From Natrinema amylolyticum (GTDB lineage: Archaea; Halobacteriota; Halobacteria; Halobacteriales; Natrialbaceae): a stretch of DNA of 64,000 bases. Below the pieces are notes generated by a model. That model did no database searches. It saw only the letters and a list, made by a program, of their open reading frames with translations, and had not been told where the DNA came from. This document shows, piece after piece, positions 24,837 through 33,666 of this stretch. Position numbers and translations under genes: made by a program. Position 1 is the first letter of the stretch. The number at the start of each line of letters is the position of its first letter. The stretch is from assembly GCF_020515625.1 (NCBI RefSeq), contig NZ_JAIWPJ010000002.1, forward strand, positions 310,001-374,000, read 5' to 3'.

Positions 24837-24925
24837 GCGAGCGGAGCCACTCACAATTAACTCATTAGATTTTATAATAAATAAAATACTATTATATAGG
24901 TAATATAGTGTGGTATAGCCAGCAG
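24837..24925 (-). promoter_or_regulatory. A/T-rich promoter region of the PhoX-dockerin gene
   Basis: A stretch of about 60 bp is nearly pure A/T (attttataataaataaaata, ctattatataggtaatatag), in strong contrast to the GC-rich flanks. Several TATA-like hexamers occur on the minus strand, about 25-60 bp upstream of the ATG at 24836. Exact start site unknown. Confidence 0.5.
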
Positions 24926-25023
24926 TAACGGATTGAAACCTCACAGAACGAGCGACCGAGAGAGATCGAACAGTACGTTCCGGACTACCGGCAGTTGCTG
25001 CTCGCTTCGTCGACTGCGTCGAC

Positions 25024-25151
25024 GGCCGACTCCGCCTCCGACAGTGCGGAGAGAGAGAGAGAACGGCGCCCGAGCGGAGTCCGAAACGGCCGACTCCGCC
25101 TCCGACAGTGCGGAGAGAGAGAGAGAACGGCGCCCGAGCGGAGTCCGAAAC
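25024..25151. repeat. Perfect 64-bp tandem duplication
   Basis: Two identical 64-bp units (25024-25087 and 25088-25151), each containing a short GA-repeat, abut directly. A third, 9-base imperfect start of the unit (GGCCTACTC) follows and contains the stop codon of the minus-strand gene at 25155. The repeat lies in the 3' non-coding DNA between that gene and the PhoX promoter. Exact identity suggests a recent event. Confidence 0.95.
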
Positions 25152-25154
25152 GGC

Positions 25155-25577
25155 CTACTCGAGGCCTCGCTCGGCCGCTTCGGAGCGGATTTCGGCCGCA
25201 CGCTCGCGAACCCAGGAGAGATAGCGTTCGATTTCGGGCGGCATGACGCCGTAAAACGAGGCGACCCATTCGATGTCCGCCCAGGGACACGTGACGAGAT
25301 ACGCGGCCAGCGTATCCTTCCCGGCCTGAACGATTTCGGGCGGAACGCCGCGGTCGCCCGTGTTCTCCTCGACGAAGCCGTTGACGGCGAAGTAGACGTC
25401 GGCGTAGAGGCGAGCGTCCTCGAGGTCGTCGAACGCGATTTCGGTGTGGTTCGGTGCCTCGAATCGGTAGCACGAGTCGTCGCCGTCGGTCGCGTCGATC
25501 TCGACGATCCGAACGCCGAGCACGTACGCGTCGACGACGGATTCGTCCGTATCGGGGGTGGGTGTGGACTGTGACAT
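25155..25577 (-). CDS. Conserved haloarchaeal protein of unknown function
   Basis: 140 residues from ATG 25577 (MSQSTPTPDTDESVVDAYVLGVRIVEID). Segments VVDAYVLGVRIVEIDATDGDDSCYRFEAPNHTEIAFDDLEDARLYADVYFAVNGF, DRGVPPEIVQAGKDTLAAYLVT and WVASFYGVMPPEIERYLSWVRERAAEIR show an N-terminal beta sheet, followed by helices. It is soluble and acidic with no recognisable catalytic motif. The helical WVASFYGVMPPEIERYLSWV end resembles the toxin/antitoxin-like or HTH termini of some haloarchaeal regulators, but I cannot assign it. The 25578-25848 stretch upstream shows no gene. Confidence 0.68.
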   Translation of the reverse strand: MSQSTPTPDTDESVVDAYVLGVRIVEIDATDGDDSCYRFEAPNHTEIAFDDLEDARLYADVYFAVNGFVEENTGDRGVPPEIVQAGKDTLAAYLVTCPWADIEWVASFYGVMPPEIERYLSWVRERAAEIRSEAAERGLE

Positions 25578-25848
25578 GTCGAAGCGATGTCGCCTAAACC
25601 CAGTCGTATCGGTCTCTTGAACCTTCGTATGTGACGTATATAGCGCTCCGGAACCGATCAGTCCGGTATCGAGACGGTCGGTGACGGCCGTCATCGGGTC
25701 ACCGCGGTAGCGTAGACACTGCTGGTCGACTCGCTTCGTCGGTCGATTCGAACCCGACGATACGGGGCAGACGAACGGTACCGCTCGTCCCGCCGTCATC
25801 CGTCTCGAGCGCACGGTCGCCGCCGAGCGCCGCGACCGACCCGGGCCG

Positions 25849-27369
25849 TCACTCGAGCAGCGATTCGCCGGTCATTTCGGGGGGCTGATCGAGGTCGATC
25901 GCCTCGAGGATCGTCGGCGCGATGTCCGCGAGCGTGCCGCCCTCGCGGATCGTCCGCCCGCCGCTGGTCCCGTCGGGCGCGAGATACACGATCGGGACCT
26001 CGTTGTACGTGTGCGCGGTGTGGGGATCCTCTTCGGTTCCCATATCGTCGGCGTTGCCGTGGTCCGCGGTGATGAGGACGTGCGCGCCGGCGTCCTCGAG
26101 CGCCTCGACTAGCCGGCCGAGTTGCGCGTCGACGGCTTCGACGGCCTCGATCGCGGCCTCGTAGTCGCCGGTGTGACCGACCATGTCCGGGTTGGCGTAG
26201 TTGAGCACGAGCACGTCCGGGTCGTCCGATTCAATGGTGTCGACGGCGGTGTCCGTCACCGCGGGCGCGCTCATCTCGGGTTGCAGGTCGTAGGTCGGCA
26301 CGTCCGGACTCTCGACGATCTTCCGAATCTCGCCGTCGAACTCGACCTCGCGGCCGCCGTTCAAGAAGTAGGTGACGTGGGCGTACTTCTCGGACTCGGC
26401 GATCCGGAGCTGCGTCCGGCCGGCGTCGGCCAGCACCTCGCCGAGCACCTGTTCGGGCTGGTTCGGTGGGTAGGCCACGGGGAGATCGAACGTCTTGTCG
26501 TACTGGGTCAGCATCACGACCTCGGCGTCCGGCGGGCTGGTCTCGAACTCGTCGGCCCAGTCCTCGGGTCGAATGTCGGCGAGCATCCGAGTCAGTTGGC
26601 GGGCGCGGTCAGAGCGGAAGTTAAACCAGACGACCGAATCGCCATTCTCGAGCGCCGGCTGATCCGCAATCAGGGTCGGTTCGACGAACTCGTCGGTGAC
26701 GTCGCGGTCGTATGACTGCTCGACCGCGTCGACCGCGGAGTCGGCGGTCCACTCGGCCTCGCGGTTCGCGATGGCGTCGTAGGCCCGCTTCGTCCGGTCC
26801 CAGTTCTGGTCGCGATCCATCGCGTAGTACCGGCCCGAGACCGTCGCCACGTCGCCGGTGCCATGGTCGGCGACGACCTCCTCGAGCGTCGAGAGATACT
26901 CCCGGCCGCCCGTCGGCGAGGTGTCCCGGCCGTCCGTGATCGCGTGGGTGACGGCCTCGACGTCGCGGTCGCCCGCGAGTTCGATCAGGGCGTGCAGGTG
27001 CTCCTGGTCCGAGTGCACCCCGCCGTCGCTGACGAGGCCGACGAAGTGCACCTTCCCGTCGTTTGCGCGGGCGTTGTCGAACGCGGTGTTGATCGCGTCG
27101 TTCTCCCGGAAGGAGCCGTCCGCAATCGAGTCCGAGATGCGCGTGTACTCCTGGTAGACGACTCGGCCGGCACCGATGTTGAGGTGGCCGACCTCGCTGT
27201 TGCCCATCTGGCCGTCCGGCAGGCCGACGCGCCGGCCCGCGACCTCGAGGCGTCCGTCCGATCCGGACTCCGCGAGTCGATCGAAGACCGGCGTTTCGGC
27301 CGCCTGGACCGCGTCTCTACCGCCGTCACCGAGTCCCCAGCCGTCGAGGACGATCAGCGCAGCTTCCAT
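25849..27369 (-). CDS. gpmI: 2,3-bisphosphoglycerate-independent phosphoglycerate mutase
   Basis: 506 residues. Interconverts 3- and 2-phosphoglycerate in glycolysis and gluconeogenesis. Member of the alkaline-phosphatase superfamily with two Mn2+ ions. The phospho-acceptor serine is in PDGQMGNSEVGHLNIGAG (Ser58). FRSDRARQLTRML, MVGHTGDYEAAIEAVEAVD and ITADHGNADDM give the metal-binding residues. The start MEAALIVLDGWGL aligns with the family and the length (about 510) is normal. No other glycolytic gene lies close by. Confidence 0.94.
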   Translation of the reverse strand: MEAALIVLDGWGLGDGGRDAVQAAETPVFDRLAESGSDGRLEVAGRRVGLPDGQMGNSEVGHLNIGAGRVVYQEYTRISDSIADGSFRENDAINTAFDNARANDGKVHFVGLVSDGGVHSDQEHLHALIELAGDRDVEAVTHAITDGRDTSPTGGREYLSTLEEVVADHGTGDVATVSGRYYAMDRDQNWDRTKRAYDAIANREAEWTADSAVDAVEQSYDRDVTDEFVEPTLIADQPALENGDSVVWFNFRSDRARQLTRMLADIRPEDWADEFETSPPDAEVVMLTQYDKTFDLPVAYPPNQPEQVLGEVLADAGRTQLRIAESEKYAHVTYFLNGGREVEFDGEIRKIVESPDVPTYDLQPEMSAPAVTDTAVDTIESDDPDVLVLNYANPDMVGHTGDYEAAIEAVEAVDAQLGRLVEALEDAGAHVLITADHGNADDMGTEEDPHTAHTYNEVPIVYLAPDGTSGGRTIREGGTLADIAPTILEAIDLDQPPEMTGESLLE

Positions 27370-27493
27370 ATAGCTCCGGTTTCCAGCGCGGCCTAATTAG
27401 CTGTCGTTGTCGGAGAGAATAGGGAATCGGTCGCGGTCCGTGTCGCGCTCGTTCGGGCGGGTCCAATTCGGGATCGTCGAGCGTCGTCGATCC

Positions 27494-29047
27494 TCAGTCG
27501 TTCTGGACGAACTCGCCCGAACAGTCGTACTCGATCAGGTGGTACTCGGCGATATCCGGCTCCTCGTACGGGGCGGCCCGATCGGACAGCCCGTAGACGG
27601 TGACCCGCTCGACGCCCGTCTCGTGGGTGGCGTTCCAGCGTCCGCACAGGTAGTTCGCGAAGTACGAGCGGTGGTTCTCGTTGTCGACGAACCGCATGTT
27701 CCGAACGTACTTTCGCCAGCGGGAACTCTCGTAAGTCTCGTCGACGGACGGCGGTCTGTCCCAGTCGACGGCCGAGTCGCGATAGATGTCGGTCTCCGTG
27801 CCGTCCTCGAGTTCGCCCGGCACGACGAGCCACTTGGCCCGCCAGATCGGGTCCGGAGCGAACATCTGCCAGCTCTGTTGGGCCTTCGCCTTCTCGAGCA
27901 CCTCCTCGCCGCGGTCGGGCATTTCGTCGTACCCGACCGCGCCGGCGCTCGAGAGCAAGACGAGAACCAGAAAGAGCCCCGGGAGGACCGTCGAGACCAG
28001 CACTCGTCCGCGGTCCGTGACCGCGGCCAGGGAGGGCACGGCCGTCCGAAGCGACGGGAGCAGTGGCACGGAGAGCGTCGGGACGGCCCGTTGCAGCCGC
28101 GTTAGCCCGCCGCGAAGTCGCGGTGCGATCCCGGCTCGAGTCGCGAGCCGGCCCAGCGCGTCCCAGACGACCGGGGGATAGAACGGGAGGAGTCCGGCGA
28201 CGGCGACCAGCGGGAAGAGACCGACCTGAATCGTGACGACCATGCCGAGGTGCATGCCAACGAAGAGCGAGGCGAATATCGCCCGCCGATACCCGGTCAG
28301 GAGGACGAGCAAGGGCGAGAGCACGAGCAGAGTCACCCAGACGTAGGTGAACGCGCGCAACAGGAGTATCTGGTCCGCGATGACGTTGCCGAGCAGAATC
28401 GTGAACTGATCTGCTCGAAAGGCCTCGACGACCGCATCGCCGGCCATCCACGTGTCGCCTCTGTGTTTGTAGATGGCGTTGCTCGCGTACATGAGCAGCG
28501 GCTGCAGGAGGACGGCTATCGTTCCGGCGGAGAACGCTGTCGATCGGTCCCGATCGGTCCGGCGGGCGTCGATCGCCCAGCGCTCTCCGAGAGGGAGAAA
28601 GATCGCCCAGAGGAGCAACATTCGAAACAGGGCGTCGCCCCCGTTGAGTACCATCGGATTCCGGGCGTGTAACGAGAGCAACAGCAGCCACGAGACGATC
28701 GCCGCGAGACGGGTTCGGTAGCCGACGATCATCGCGAGGGCGAAGAGTCCGGCGACGCAAAACAGGAGCGCCTGGACCCACGCCTCGCCGGAGATAGCGT
28801 GGAGAGAGTAGACGGATGAGTAGTCCGAAAACAGCGCCTCGAGCGGGAGGACCCCGTCGTCGGTGTAAAACGCCGTGAGGTGTCGCGACCGGAGCAGGAG
28901 GTCGACGATCACCAGCGTTCCGATCGCGATACGGAACGCGGCGAGCGCTCGCAGGTCGACCTCGAACCGTCGGACGAACGACGCCGAGGCGGCATCCAGT
29001 GCGGTCTGTACCCGATTTCGGCCTTTCGTGAGGAGGGCTCGATCCAT
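27494..29047 (-). CDS. HTTM-domain membrane protein (vitamin K carboxylase-like)
   Basis: 517 residues. The N-terminal HTTM domain has a VDLRALAAFRIAIGTLVIVDLLLRSRHLTAFYTDDGVLP start, an ERWAIDA motif and several helices, giving seven to nine membrane segments over the first 350 residues (for example ALLFCVAGLFALAMIVGY, LVAVAGLLPFYPP). The C-terminus (about 360-517) is a soluble domain with QQSWQMFAPDPIWRAKWLVVPGELEDG and a Cys/Trp-rich end. HTTM proteins relate to gamma-glutamyl carboxylase, but the archaeal role is unknown. It sits alone, 124 bp downstream of the gpmI start. Confidence 0.82.
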   Translation of the reverse strand: MDRALLTKGRNRVQTALDAASASFVRRFEVDLRALAAFRIAIGTLVIVDLLLRSRHLTAFYTDDGVLPLEALFSDYSSVYSLHAISGEAWVQALLFCVAGLFALAMIVGYRTRLAAIVSWLLLLSLHARNPMVLNGGDALFRMLLLWAIFLPLGERWAIDARRTDRDRSTAFSAGTIAVLLQPLLMYASNAIYKHRGDTWMAGDAVVEAFRADQFTILLGNVIADQILLLRAFTYVWVTLLVLSPLLVLLTGYRRAIFASLFVGMHLGMVVTIQVGLFPLVAVAGLLPFYPPVVWDALGRLATRAGIAPRLRGGLTRLQRAVPTLSVPLLPSLRTAVPSLAAVTDRGRVLVSTVLPGLFLVLVLLSSAGAVGYDEMPDRGEEVLEKAKAQQSWQMFAPDPIWRAKWLVVPGELEDGTETDIYRDSAVDWDRPPSVDETYESSRWRKYVRNMRFVDNENHRSYFANYLCGRWNATHETGVERVTVYGLSDRAAPYEEPDIAEYHLIEYDCSGEFVQND

Positions 29048-29180
29048 CGTTCGGTCTTGATTCGTCCCTCCGCTTTCGTATCAACTGGTATAAGCTTGTT
29101 GTAAGCTGAAAAGACCCCTTTCCGCATGGCTCGATCGTTCGTTCGGAGCGGGCGTCGAAAAACGAACGGTCGTCGATCGT

Positions 29181-29459
29181 TCAGTGCGACGGTCGGGTCG
29201 CGTCCTCGTCGTGTTCGAAGGTCGCACCGCAGTCCCCACAGACGGTTTCCTTGCCGGGCTTGACTCGCTGTGCGAACACGGCACCACAGTCCTCACAAAT
29301 CATGAAGAGCCGGTCTTCCGGCGCGACGCCGGCCTCGAACTCGGCGTGGATCCAGGCGTCGGGCGCCCCCTCCTCATAGAGGGTGACTCCGGAACTGGTC
29401 TGTCGCCAATTGATCGCGCGGTCGTCGCGGACGGTCGCGGCCGTTTCTCGCTCGGACAT
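29181..29459 (-). CDS. Zinc-ribbon small protein
   Basis: 92 residues. The last half carries a treble-clef/zinc ribbon: MICEDCGAVFAQRVKPGKETVCGDCGATFEHDED, with two CxxC pairs and the acidic tail typical of halophiles. The N-terminal half (MSERETAATVRDDRAINWRQTSSGVTLYEEGAPDAWIHAEFE) is a short beta meander. It probably binds DNA, RNA or protein. It is common in haloarchaea as an uncharacterised zinc protein and lies between HTTM and the divergent nurA gene. Confidence 0.8.
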   Translation of the reverse strand: MSERETAATVRDDRAINWRQTSSGVTLYEEGAPDAWIHAEFEAGVAPEDRLFMICEDCGAVFAQRVKPGKETVCGDCGATFEHDEDATRPSH

Positions 29460-29584
29460 CGAGATATCTCGACTCTCGACGCGCCCATATATACGTTTTC
29501 TGATAGTTATTTACCCGGCCTCGAGTTAATCACCTGTTTCCGGCGACCACTGGATTTTTGCGGATCGGGTGGGTGCCCCCAGTC

Positions 29585-30862
29585 ATGACGCTCGATCCGG
29601 TCCACTTCGACGGTATCGCGCGGCTCGCGAGGCGGATCGACCACGGGACCGACGAGCGGGACCGTCGCGCGTTCGCCGAAACCGTCTGGGCGGAGTTTCT
29701 CGATCCCCTGCTTCACGACGGACGACCGATCCTGGAGCCGGTCGGCGATCAGGCGCGACGGGTCGTCGACTGCGAGGGAGTCGCCCTTCGCGACCGCGAG
29801 TTCCCGACCGAACACGGGCTCGACGCGGGGACGATCAATCCGACGACGTTCACGAACGGACTGGTCATCGACATCGCGCAGGCGGCGATGAGCGCGACCC
29901 CGAGCGACCTCGACCTCCACCGATCGCGGACGACCGTGATGACGGTCCACTCGAACGACGAGACGATGATGGTCGACGAGACGTGGGGCAAGTTCGACGA
30001 GGGCTACAGCAAGAGCCGGGCGGTCAAGATCCCGCCGCTGCCACGCTTCGCCGAGGGCGTCGTCCACGCGCTCGCGCTCTACCTCGCCGAGAGCAAACAC
30101 GCCCGCGACCACGCCGCCGACGTCTCGGACCTGCTCGTCCTCGACGGGCCGCTCTATCCGCGGGGCCTGCTGCGCTGGGCCGACCAGCACCCTGACCTCG
30201 CGGACTTCCTGCTCGAGGACCCCCGCCCCACGACGGTGCTGGAGAACTACGTCCGGCTGGTCGAGGACTTCGTCGACCGGGACGTCCCCCTCGTCGGCTT
30301 CGTCAAGAATCCCGCGACGCGCGTGCTCACCCGGACGCTGAAATCGAACCGAGACGTCGACGTCAGCGTGCCCTGGAGCGACGATTCGGCGCTGTTCACC
30401 CGCCTGCTCGAGCGCGGTGAGTACGTCGACGACGTCGACGGCGAGCGCTGGGAACGGGACGCGTCCGCGCTGACCTATACGAACTGGTTCCGATCGCGGG
30501 GCGGCGTCGACCGACCGCTCTCGGTCGAGGGCGACGCGCTCGGCGTCGAGCGTCGCCTCGAGCGCGAGGCCTACGAAGTCACCTTCTTCGTAATCTACGA
30601 TCCCCGCGACGACCTGCTCTACCGGATCGAAGCCCCCTACGCGTTCACGAAGGATCCCGACATCCGGGAGCGGCTCGCGATGCAACTCCTCCAGGACGTC
30701 GCCGTCGCTCACGGTCCGCCGACGATCGTCGCGAAAGCCGACGAACTCGCTCGGATCAGTAACTCGGAGAAGGCGTCGCTCCGCGAGACGCTCGAGGAGC
30801 GGTTCGACGCGGCTCAGGATCGGACCTACGACGACCACCGGTGGGACGAACAGCCCTATTGA
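29585..30862 (+). CDS. nurA: DNA double-strand-break repair nuclease NurA
   Basis: 425 residues from ATG 29585 (MTLDPVHFDGIARLARRI). NurA has an RNase H-like 5'-3' exonuclease fold and works with the hexameric HerA translocase in DNA end resection with Mre11-Rad50. The catalytic strand RRVVDCEGVAL (Asp at about 62), DLLVLDGPLYPRGLL, FVKNPATRVLTRTLK and FVIYDPRDDLLYRIEAPYAF are in place. PPTIVAKADELARISNSEKASLRE forms the C-terminal acidic-site segment. HerA is 4.5 kb downstream on the same strand with minus-strand genes in between, so it is not a simple operon. Confidence 0.9.
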   Translation: MTLDPVHFDGIARLARRIDHGTDERDRRAFAETVWAEFLDPLLHDGRPILEPVGDQARRVVDCEGVALRDREFPTEHGLDAGTINPTTFTNGLVIDIAQAAMSATPSDLDLHRSRTTVMTVHSNDETMMVDETWGKFDEGYSKSRAVKIPPLPRFAEGVVHALALYLAESKHARDHAADVSDLLVLDGPLYPRGLLRWADQHPDLADFLLEDPRPTTVLENYVRLVEDFVDRDVPLVGFVKNPATRVLTRTLKSNRDVDVSVPWSDDSALFTRLLERGEYVDDVDGERWERDASALTYTNWFRSRGGVDRPLSVEGDALGVERRLEREAYEVTFFVIYDPRDDLLYRIEAPYAFTKDPDIRERLAMQLLQDVAVAHGPPTIVAKADELARISNSEKASLRETLEERFDAAQDRTYDDHRWDEQPY

Positions 30863-30914
30863 CCGCTGCTGATCCCGGTCGTTCTTCATACGGCCGACTA
30901 CCGAAACGGAGCCT

Positions 30915-31454
30915 CTAAGCCTCGGTGTTCGTACCGGCCTCGGCCGTCTGGGGTCCGGATTGGATTCCTCGGTAGGCGAGTACGGCACCCACTACGAACA
31001 CGATCGTCGCGAGGTAGATGGGGCCGAGGTGTGTCACCCAGTCGTGGGCGAAGAGATCGGCGTAGTGCATCGGAAGCGCGATGGCCAGTCCGATCACGGC
31101 GGCGACGACTGCCGTCGCCCACGCCCACAGTTGCCCGCTTCGGACACCGTACCAGGCGAGCGTCGCGATAGCGATCCCGGTGGCGATGATAAACGCCGCC
31201 GTCGCGACGTGGAGATGGTTGATGTAGTGCATGACGGCCGGATCGAGCGCGTCGAGGTCCGCCGGCGTGACTCCGTTCAAGGTCGCGACGCCGAGTTCGA
31301 AGCCGGTCCCGAAGAACGTTCTGGCGAGGAAGACGATCCCGTACCCGACGAAGGCGACGCCCGAGAGCGCCATCAGGAGCGAGCCGATCCGTACGCCTCG
31401 TCCGAGTTCGTAATCAGTCCGGTGTCGGTCGGCCGTCGCCCGGTTCATACTCAT
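30915..31454 (-). CDS. Four- or five-helix membrane protein
   Basis: 179 residues with hydrophobic segments RIGSLLMALSGVAFVGYGIVFLA, LHVATAAFIIATGIAIATLAWYG, LWAWATAVVAAVIGLAIALPM and PIYLATIVFVVGAVLAY, and a Ser/Thr-rich tail. Conserved-looking residues are His in HYINHLHVATAA and HYADLFAHDWVTHLGP. This resembles haloarchaeal proteins described only as conserved membrane proteins. The histidines between helices 2 and 4 could bind metal or heme. It begins within the last base of the upstream DUF1059-like gene, so the two are cotranscribed and coupled. Confidence 0.75.
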   Translation of the reverse strand: MSMNRATADRHRTDYELGRGVRIGSLLMALSGVAFVGYGIVFLARTFFGTGFELGVATLNGVTPADLDALDPAVMHYINHLHVATAAFIIATGIAIATLAWYGVRSGQLWAWATAVVAAVIGLAIALPMHYADLFAHDWVTHLGPIYLATIVFVVGAVLAYRGIQSGPQTAEAGTNTEA

Positions 31455-31684
31455 CAGTCCGCCTCCTCGAGTTCGACCTCGACCGTTTCCACGTGGCGGG
31501 CGTCGATCTCGTCGAGGCTGACGTCTTTCCCGTGTCGTTCTCTGACGTGCTCACGAGTCGTCTCCAGCAGTCGTTCCTTGTCGTCCGCCTCGGTACGCAT
31601 GCGGAAGACACACCCTGAAACCGCTGTATCGCACGCCACTTGAAGGCCCGTCGCGCTGTCTTTCGATCGTGTATTCGTAGTCAT
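31454..31684 (-). CDS. DUF1059-like small protein
   Basis: 76 residues from ATG 31684 (MTTNTRSKDSATGLQVACDTAVSGCVFRMRTEADDKERLLETTREHVRERHGKDVS). The Cys-x(6)-Cys-x(n)-helix with a conserved H (EHVRERHG) matches the DUF1059 pattern. The stop and the next gene's ATG share one base, implying translational coupling to the four-helix membrane protein. Many haloarchaea have several copies of this family and no function is known. It is a soluble cytoplasmic protein. Confidence 0.72.
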   Translation of the reverse strand: MTTNTRSKDSATGLQVACDTAVSGCVFRMRTEADDKERLLETTREHVRERHGKDVSLDEIDARHVETVEVELEEAD

Positions 31685-31948
31685 GAGTTCGCCTCTCGGC
31701 AAGCGAGACTACGAGACGGAGGGTCGTGTAGGCATCTAGTGGTTTCCGTGCAGTCGGTGACAGTCGTGCAGCCGCTGCACGGCGGTCATCGGTTGGAACC
31801 GCGTGACGTCTCTCTTCGCGAATCGCCGCTCCGGTCGAGGGTGTCACAGCCCCGATCACTGACCGTCGATCCGGTTTCGATACTATAGTCGGCCGCGTCT
31901 TCAGTGGGCCGCATCAAGCAGCCTCATTGCCACACCGCGTACGCGTCG

Positions 31949-32773
31949 TCATTCGGCGATCAGTTCGGAAGCGAGCGGTCGAGAGTCGCGTCTGAAGGAC
32001 GCGTACGTCGACTCCGCCCAGTCACGCGCCTCCGGTGTGTCGGTATCGAGTAACACCCGAACCGTCCCGCTCTCGGGACAGTGTCCGCTGATCCCGACTC
32101 GATGATCGAGGATAGCGACCCCGTACGGCGGCAAGTCGTCGTGGAGTCGGACCGCGAGACGACCGCTCTCATGAGGCCCGGAACAGTGCTCCGGGTAGGT
32201 CGAGAGGATGTGTCTGGCGACGGACGGTGGATCGATGATTTCCGTGTCCATCCCGTCGCCGATCCGTCGAGCGAGTTCGTCCTTACACGGTTCGAGTAAG
32301 GCCAGATCGAACCCGACGAACCGAAACCGGTCCGTTTCTCGGAGCAGCGACGCGAACCGGTTCACCGGACGGTACGGATCGTCGGATCGGGCGACCGTCA
32401 CGACCGCATCGGCCCCCATCTCGATCGAGAAACCGCTCGCTTCGTTCGGGAGCCACTGCCAGACGTCGCGGAGTTTCTGCTCGGTTTCGAACCGGCCGAT
32501 TAATTCCCCCATCCCCGACGCGACGAACGTACCCAGCTGTGTCGCCTCGTACCGGTGTCCGTTCCGCTCGATCCAGTGTCGGGCCTCGAACTCGCGGAGC
32601 GTCCGTCGGATCGTGGACTTCGAAGTCCCGGTTATCTCCCGGAGATCGTCCCCGCTCTGTGGCCGTCTGACCAGTGCCTCGAGCGCGGTCACGCGATGTT
32701 CCGACCGCGCGAGGAATTCGATATCGTCGAGCGGCGAATCTGCGACAGTAGATATCATGGTAGAAGTACGCAT
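31949..32773 (-). CDS. Helix-turn-helix transcriptional regulator (haloarchaeal two-domain type)
   Basis: 274 residues from ATG 32773; a second ATG at 32758 gives 269 residues and is equally possible. The winged-HTH at the N-terminus has a typical STIRRTLREFEARHWIERNGHRYEATQLG sequence; the helix that reads DDLREITGTSKSTIRR is the recognition region. The rest is an acidic regulatory domain with HHEIIDPPSVARHILSTYPEH-like segments and a DHRVGISGHCPESGTVRVLLDTD region. Its family is widespread in haloarchaea and usually regulates transport or stress genes, with no known effector. The gap to 31684 contains a possible promoter region. Confidence 0.82.
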   Translation of the reverse strand: MRTSTMISTVADSPLDDIEFLARSEHRVTALEALVRRPQSGDDLREITGTSKSTIRRTLREFEARHWIERNGHRYEATQLGTFVASGMGELIGRFETEQKLRDVWQWLPNEASGFSIEMGADAVVTVARSDDPYRPVNRFASLLRETDRFRFVGFDLALLEPCKDELARRIGDGMDTEIIDPPSVARHILSTYPEHCSGPHESGRLAVRLHDDLPPYGVAILDHRVGISGHCPESGTVRVLLDTDTPEARDWAESTYASFRRDSRPLASELIAE

Positions 32774-32985
32774 GCTAACGGTATAGCTGTGGTCCTTCGT
32801 CACTGCTCGCAGTATCCGGACGGGTACGTCGGTGAGAGGAGGACACCGTGAGTCCGCGGACGGATTCCGCCGCATCGACGACCAGTTCTCTATGCCGATC
32901 ACGTCTCTCAGAGACAGAGTCGAATACGTGACTGCTCGAGGACCGCCGAATCAGGTGACGGTTCTCGGGGCACCCGCTGCGAGCC

Positions 32986-33312
32986 CTAGCCGTCGTTTTT
33001 TTCGACCTCGAGTTCGACGTCGTCGGGGTCGACCCCGATCCGCGCGAACTGCGTTCGGACGTGTTCCTTGGCTCCCTCGAGGGCCTGATCGCGGGTATCG
33101 AAGCCGCGCGGCATGGGCGACTCGAAGGCGAGGTTGACCTCGCGACCGTCGACGAGTTGCGTCGTCCCGCCGCTATCGACTTCGTAGAACTCGTCGCAGA
33201 CCCAGACGTACGCGGCGTCTTCGTCGGGTGCGCCGCTGAACGTGGGTGCTCGCTCACCCCGTTCGTACAGCGTCCCAGTGAGTTCGGTCCCGCCCGCCCG
33301 ACCGCGTACCAT
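32986..33312 (-). CDS. Haloarchaeal conserved small protein
   Basis: 108 residues from ATG 33312 (MVRGRAGGTELTGTLYERGERAPTF), with an alternative ATG two codons upstream. The N-terminal beta hairpin region (TFSGAPDEDAAYVWVCDEFYEVDSGGTTQLVDGREVNLAFESP) and the C-terminal helix with KEHVRTQFARIGVDPDDVELEVEKND are regularly spaced. It is acidic and soluble with no catalytic motif. This pattern is conserved among haloarchaea as an unnamed family. It appears monocistronic. Confidence 0.72.
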   Translation of the reverse strand: MVRGRAGGTELTGTLYERGERAPTFSGAPDEDAAYVWVCDEFYEVDSGGTTQLVDGREVNLAFESPMPRGFDTRDQALEGAKEHVRTQFARIGVDPDDVELEVEKNDG

Positions 33313-33666
33313 GAGCATGCGCTATCGTACGCTTCGCGGACGCAAAAATGCCGTGGCATCGGCCAGCGCGCGGACACACCGCGCTCGGCTGGGTCAGTTC
33401 ATCGGTCGAACCGTCGCCGAATTGATTATTTCACTAACTGGAATCGAAGGACGATATCACGAACACCCTCTTTCGTCTCATCCGATATGTATCGAATCTG
33501 TGTCATTCTCGTGTTCTGGGGTGACGTTTCCAACGGAAATTTCCTCTATCGCCCGTTCACGAGGACTTCAGCGCGTTATGGCGAAGTTACGGGAGTAACA
33601 GCGGGATTTCCGGCCCAAATCGTTTTGGAAACGATCTTATCCCCCTTGCAGAGGTTGGTACGTGTA
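33313..33666. other. Intergenic region upstream of the HTH gene at 33667 (about 350 bp)
   Basis: No gene was recognised on either strand, although the middle (33420-33560) has moderate A/T content and short inverted arms (TTTCC-aac-GGAAA at about 33527-33540). The useful element is the operator-like palindrome close to the start of the regulator, listed next. Confidence 0.4.
33619..33641 (+). promoter_or_regulatory. Palindrome plus TATA element before the DUF7344-like gene
   Basis: Positions 33619-33635 form a perfect inverted repeat (ATCGTTT-tgg-AAACGAT), immediately followed by CTTATC (33636-33641), a TATA-like element about 27 bp upstream of the ATG at 33667. A regulator binding here would block TBP/TFB. 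Autoregulation by the downstream HTH protein is the simplest explanation. Confidence 0.5.

Noticed and set aside
25024-25157. CRISPR-like direct repeats
   Set aside because: The two 64-bp units abut without spacers and have no cas genes near; this is a simple tandem duplication.
29507-30988. Long minus-strand frame opposite nurA
   Set aside because: Arg/Pro/Val-rich shadow translation; nurA on the plus strand has all its motifs and normal acidic composition.
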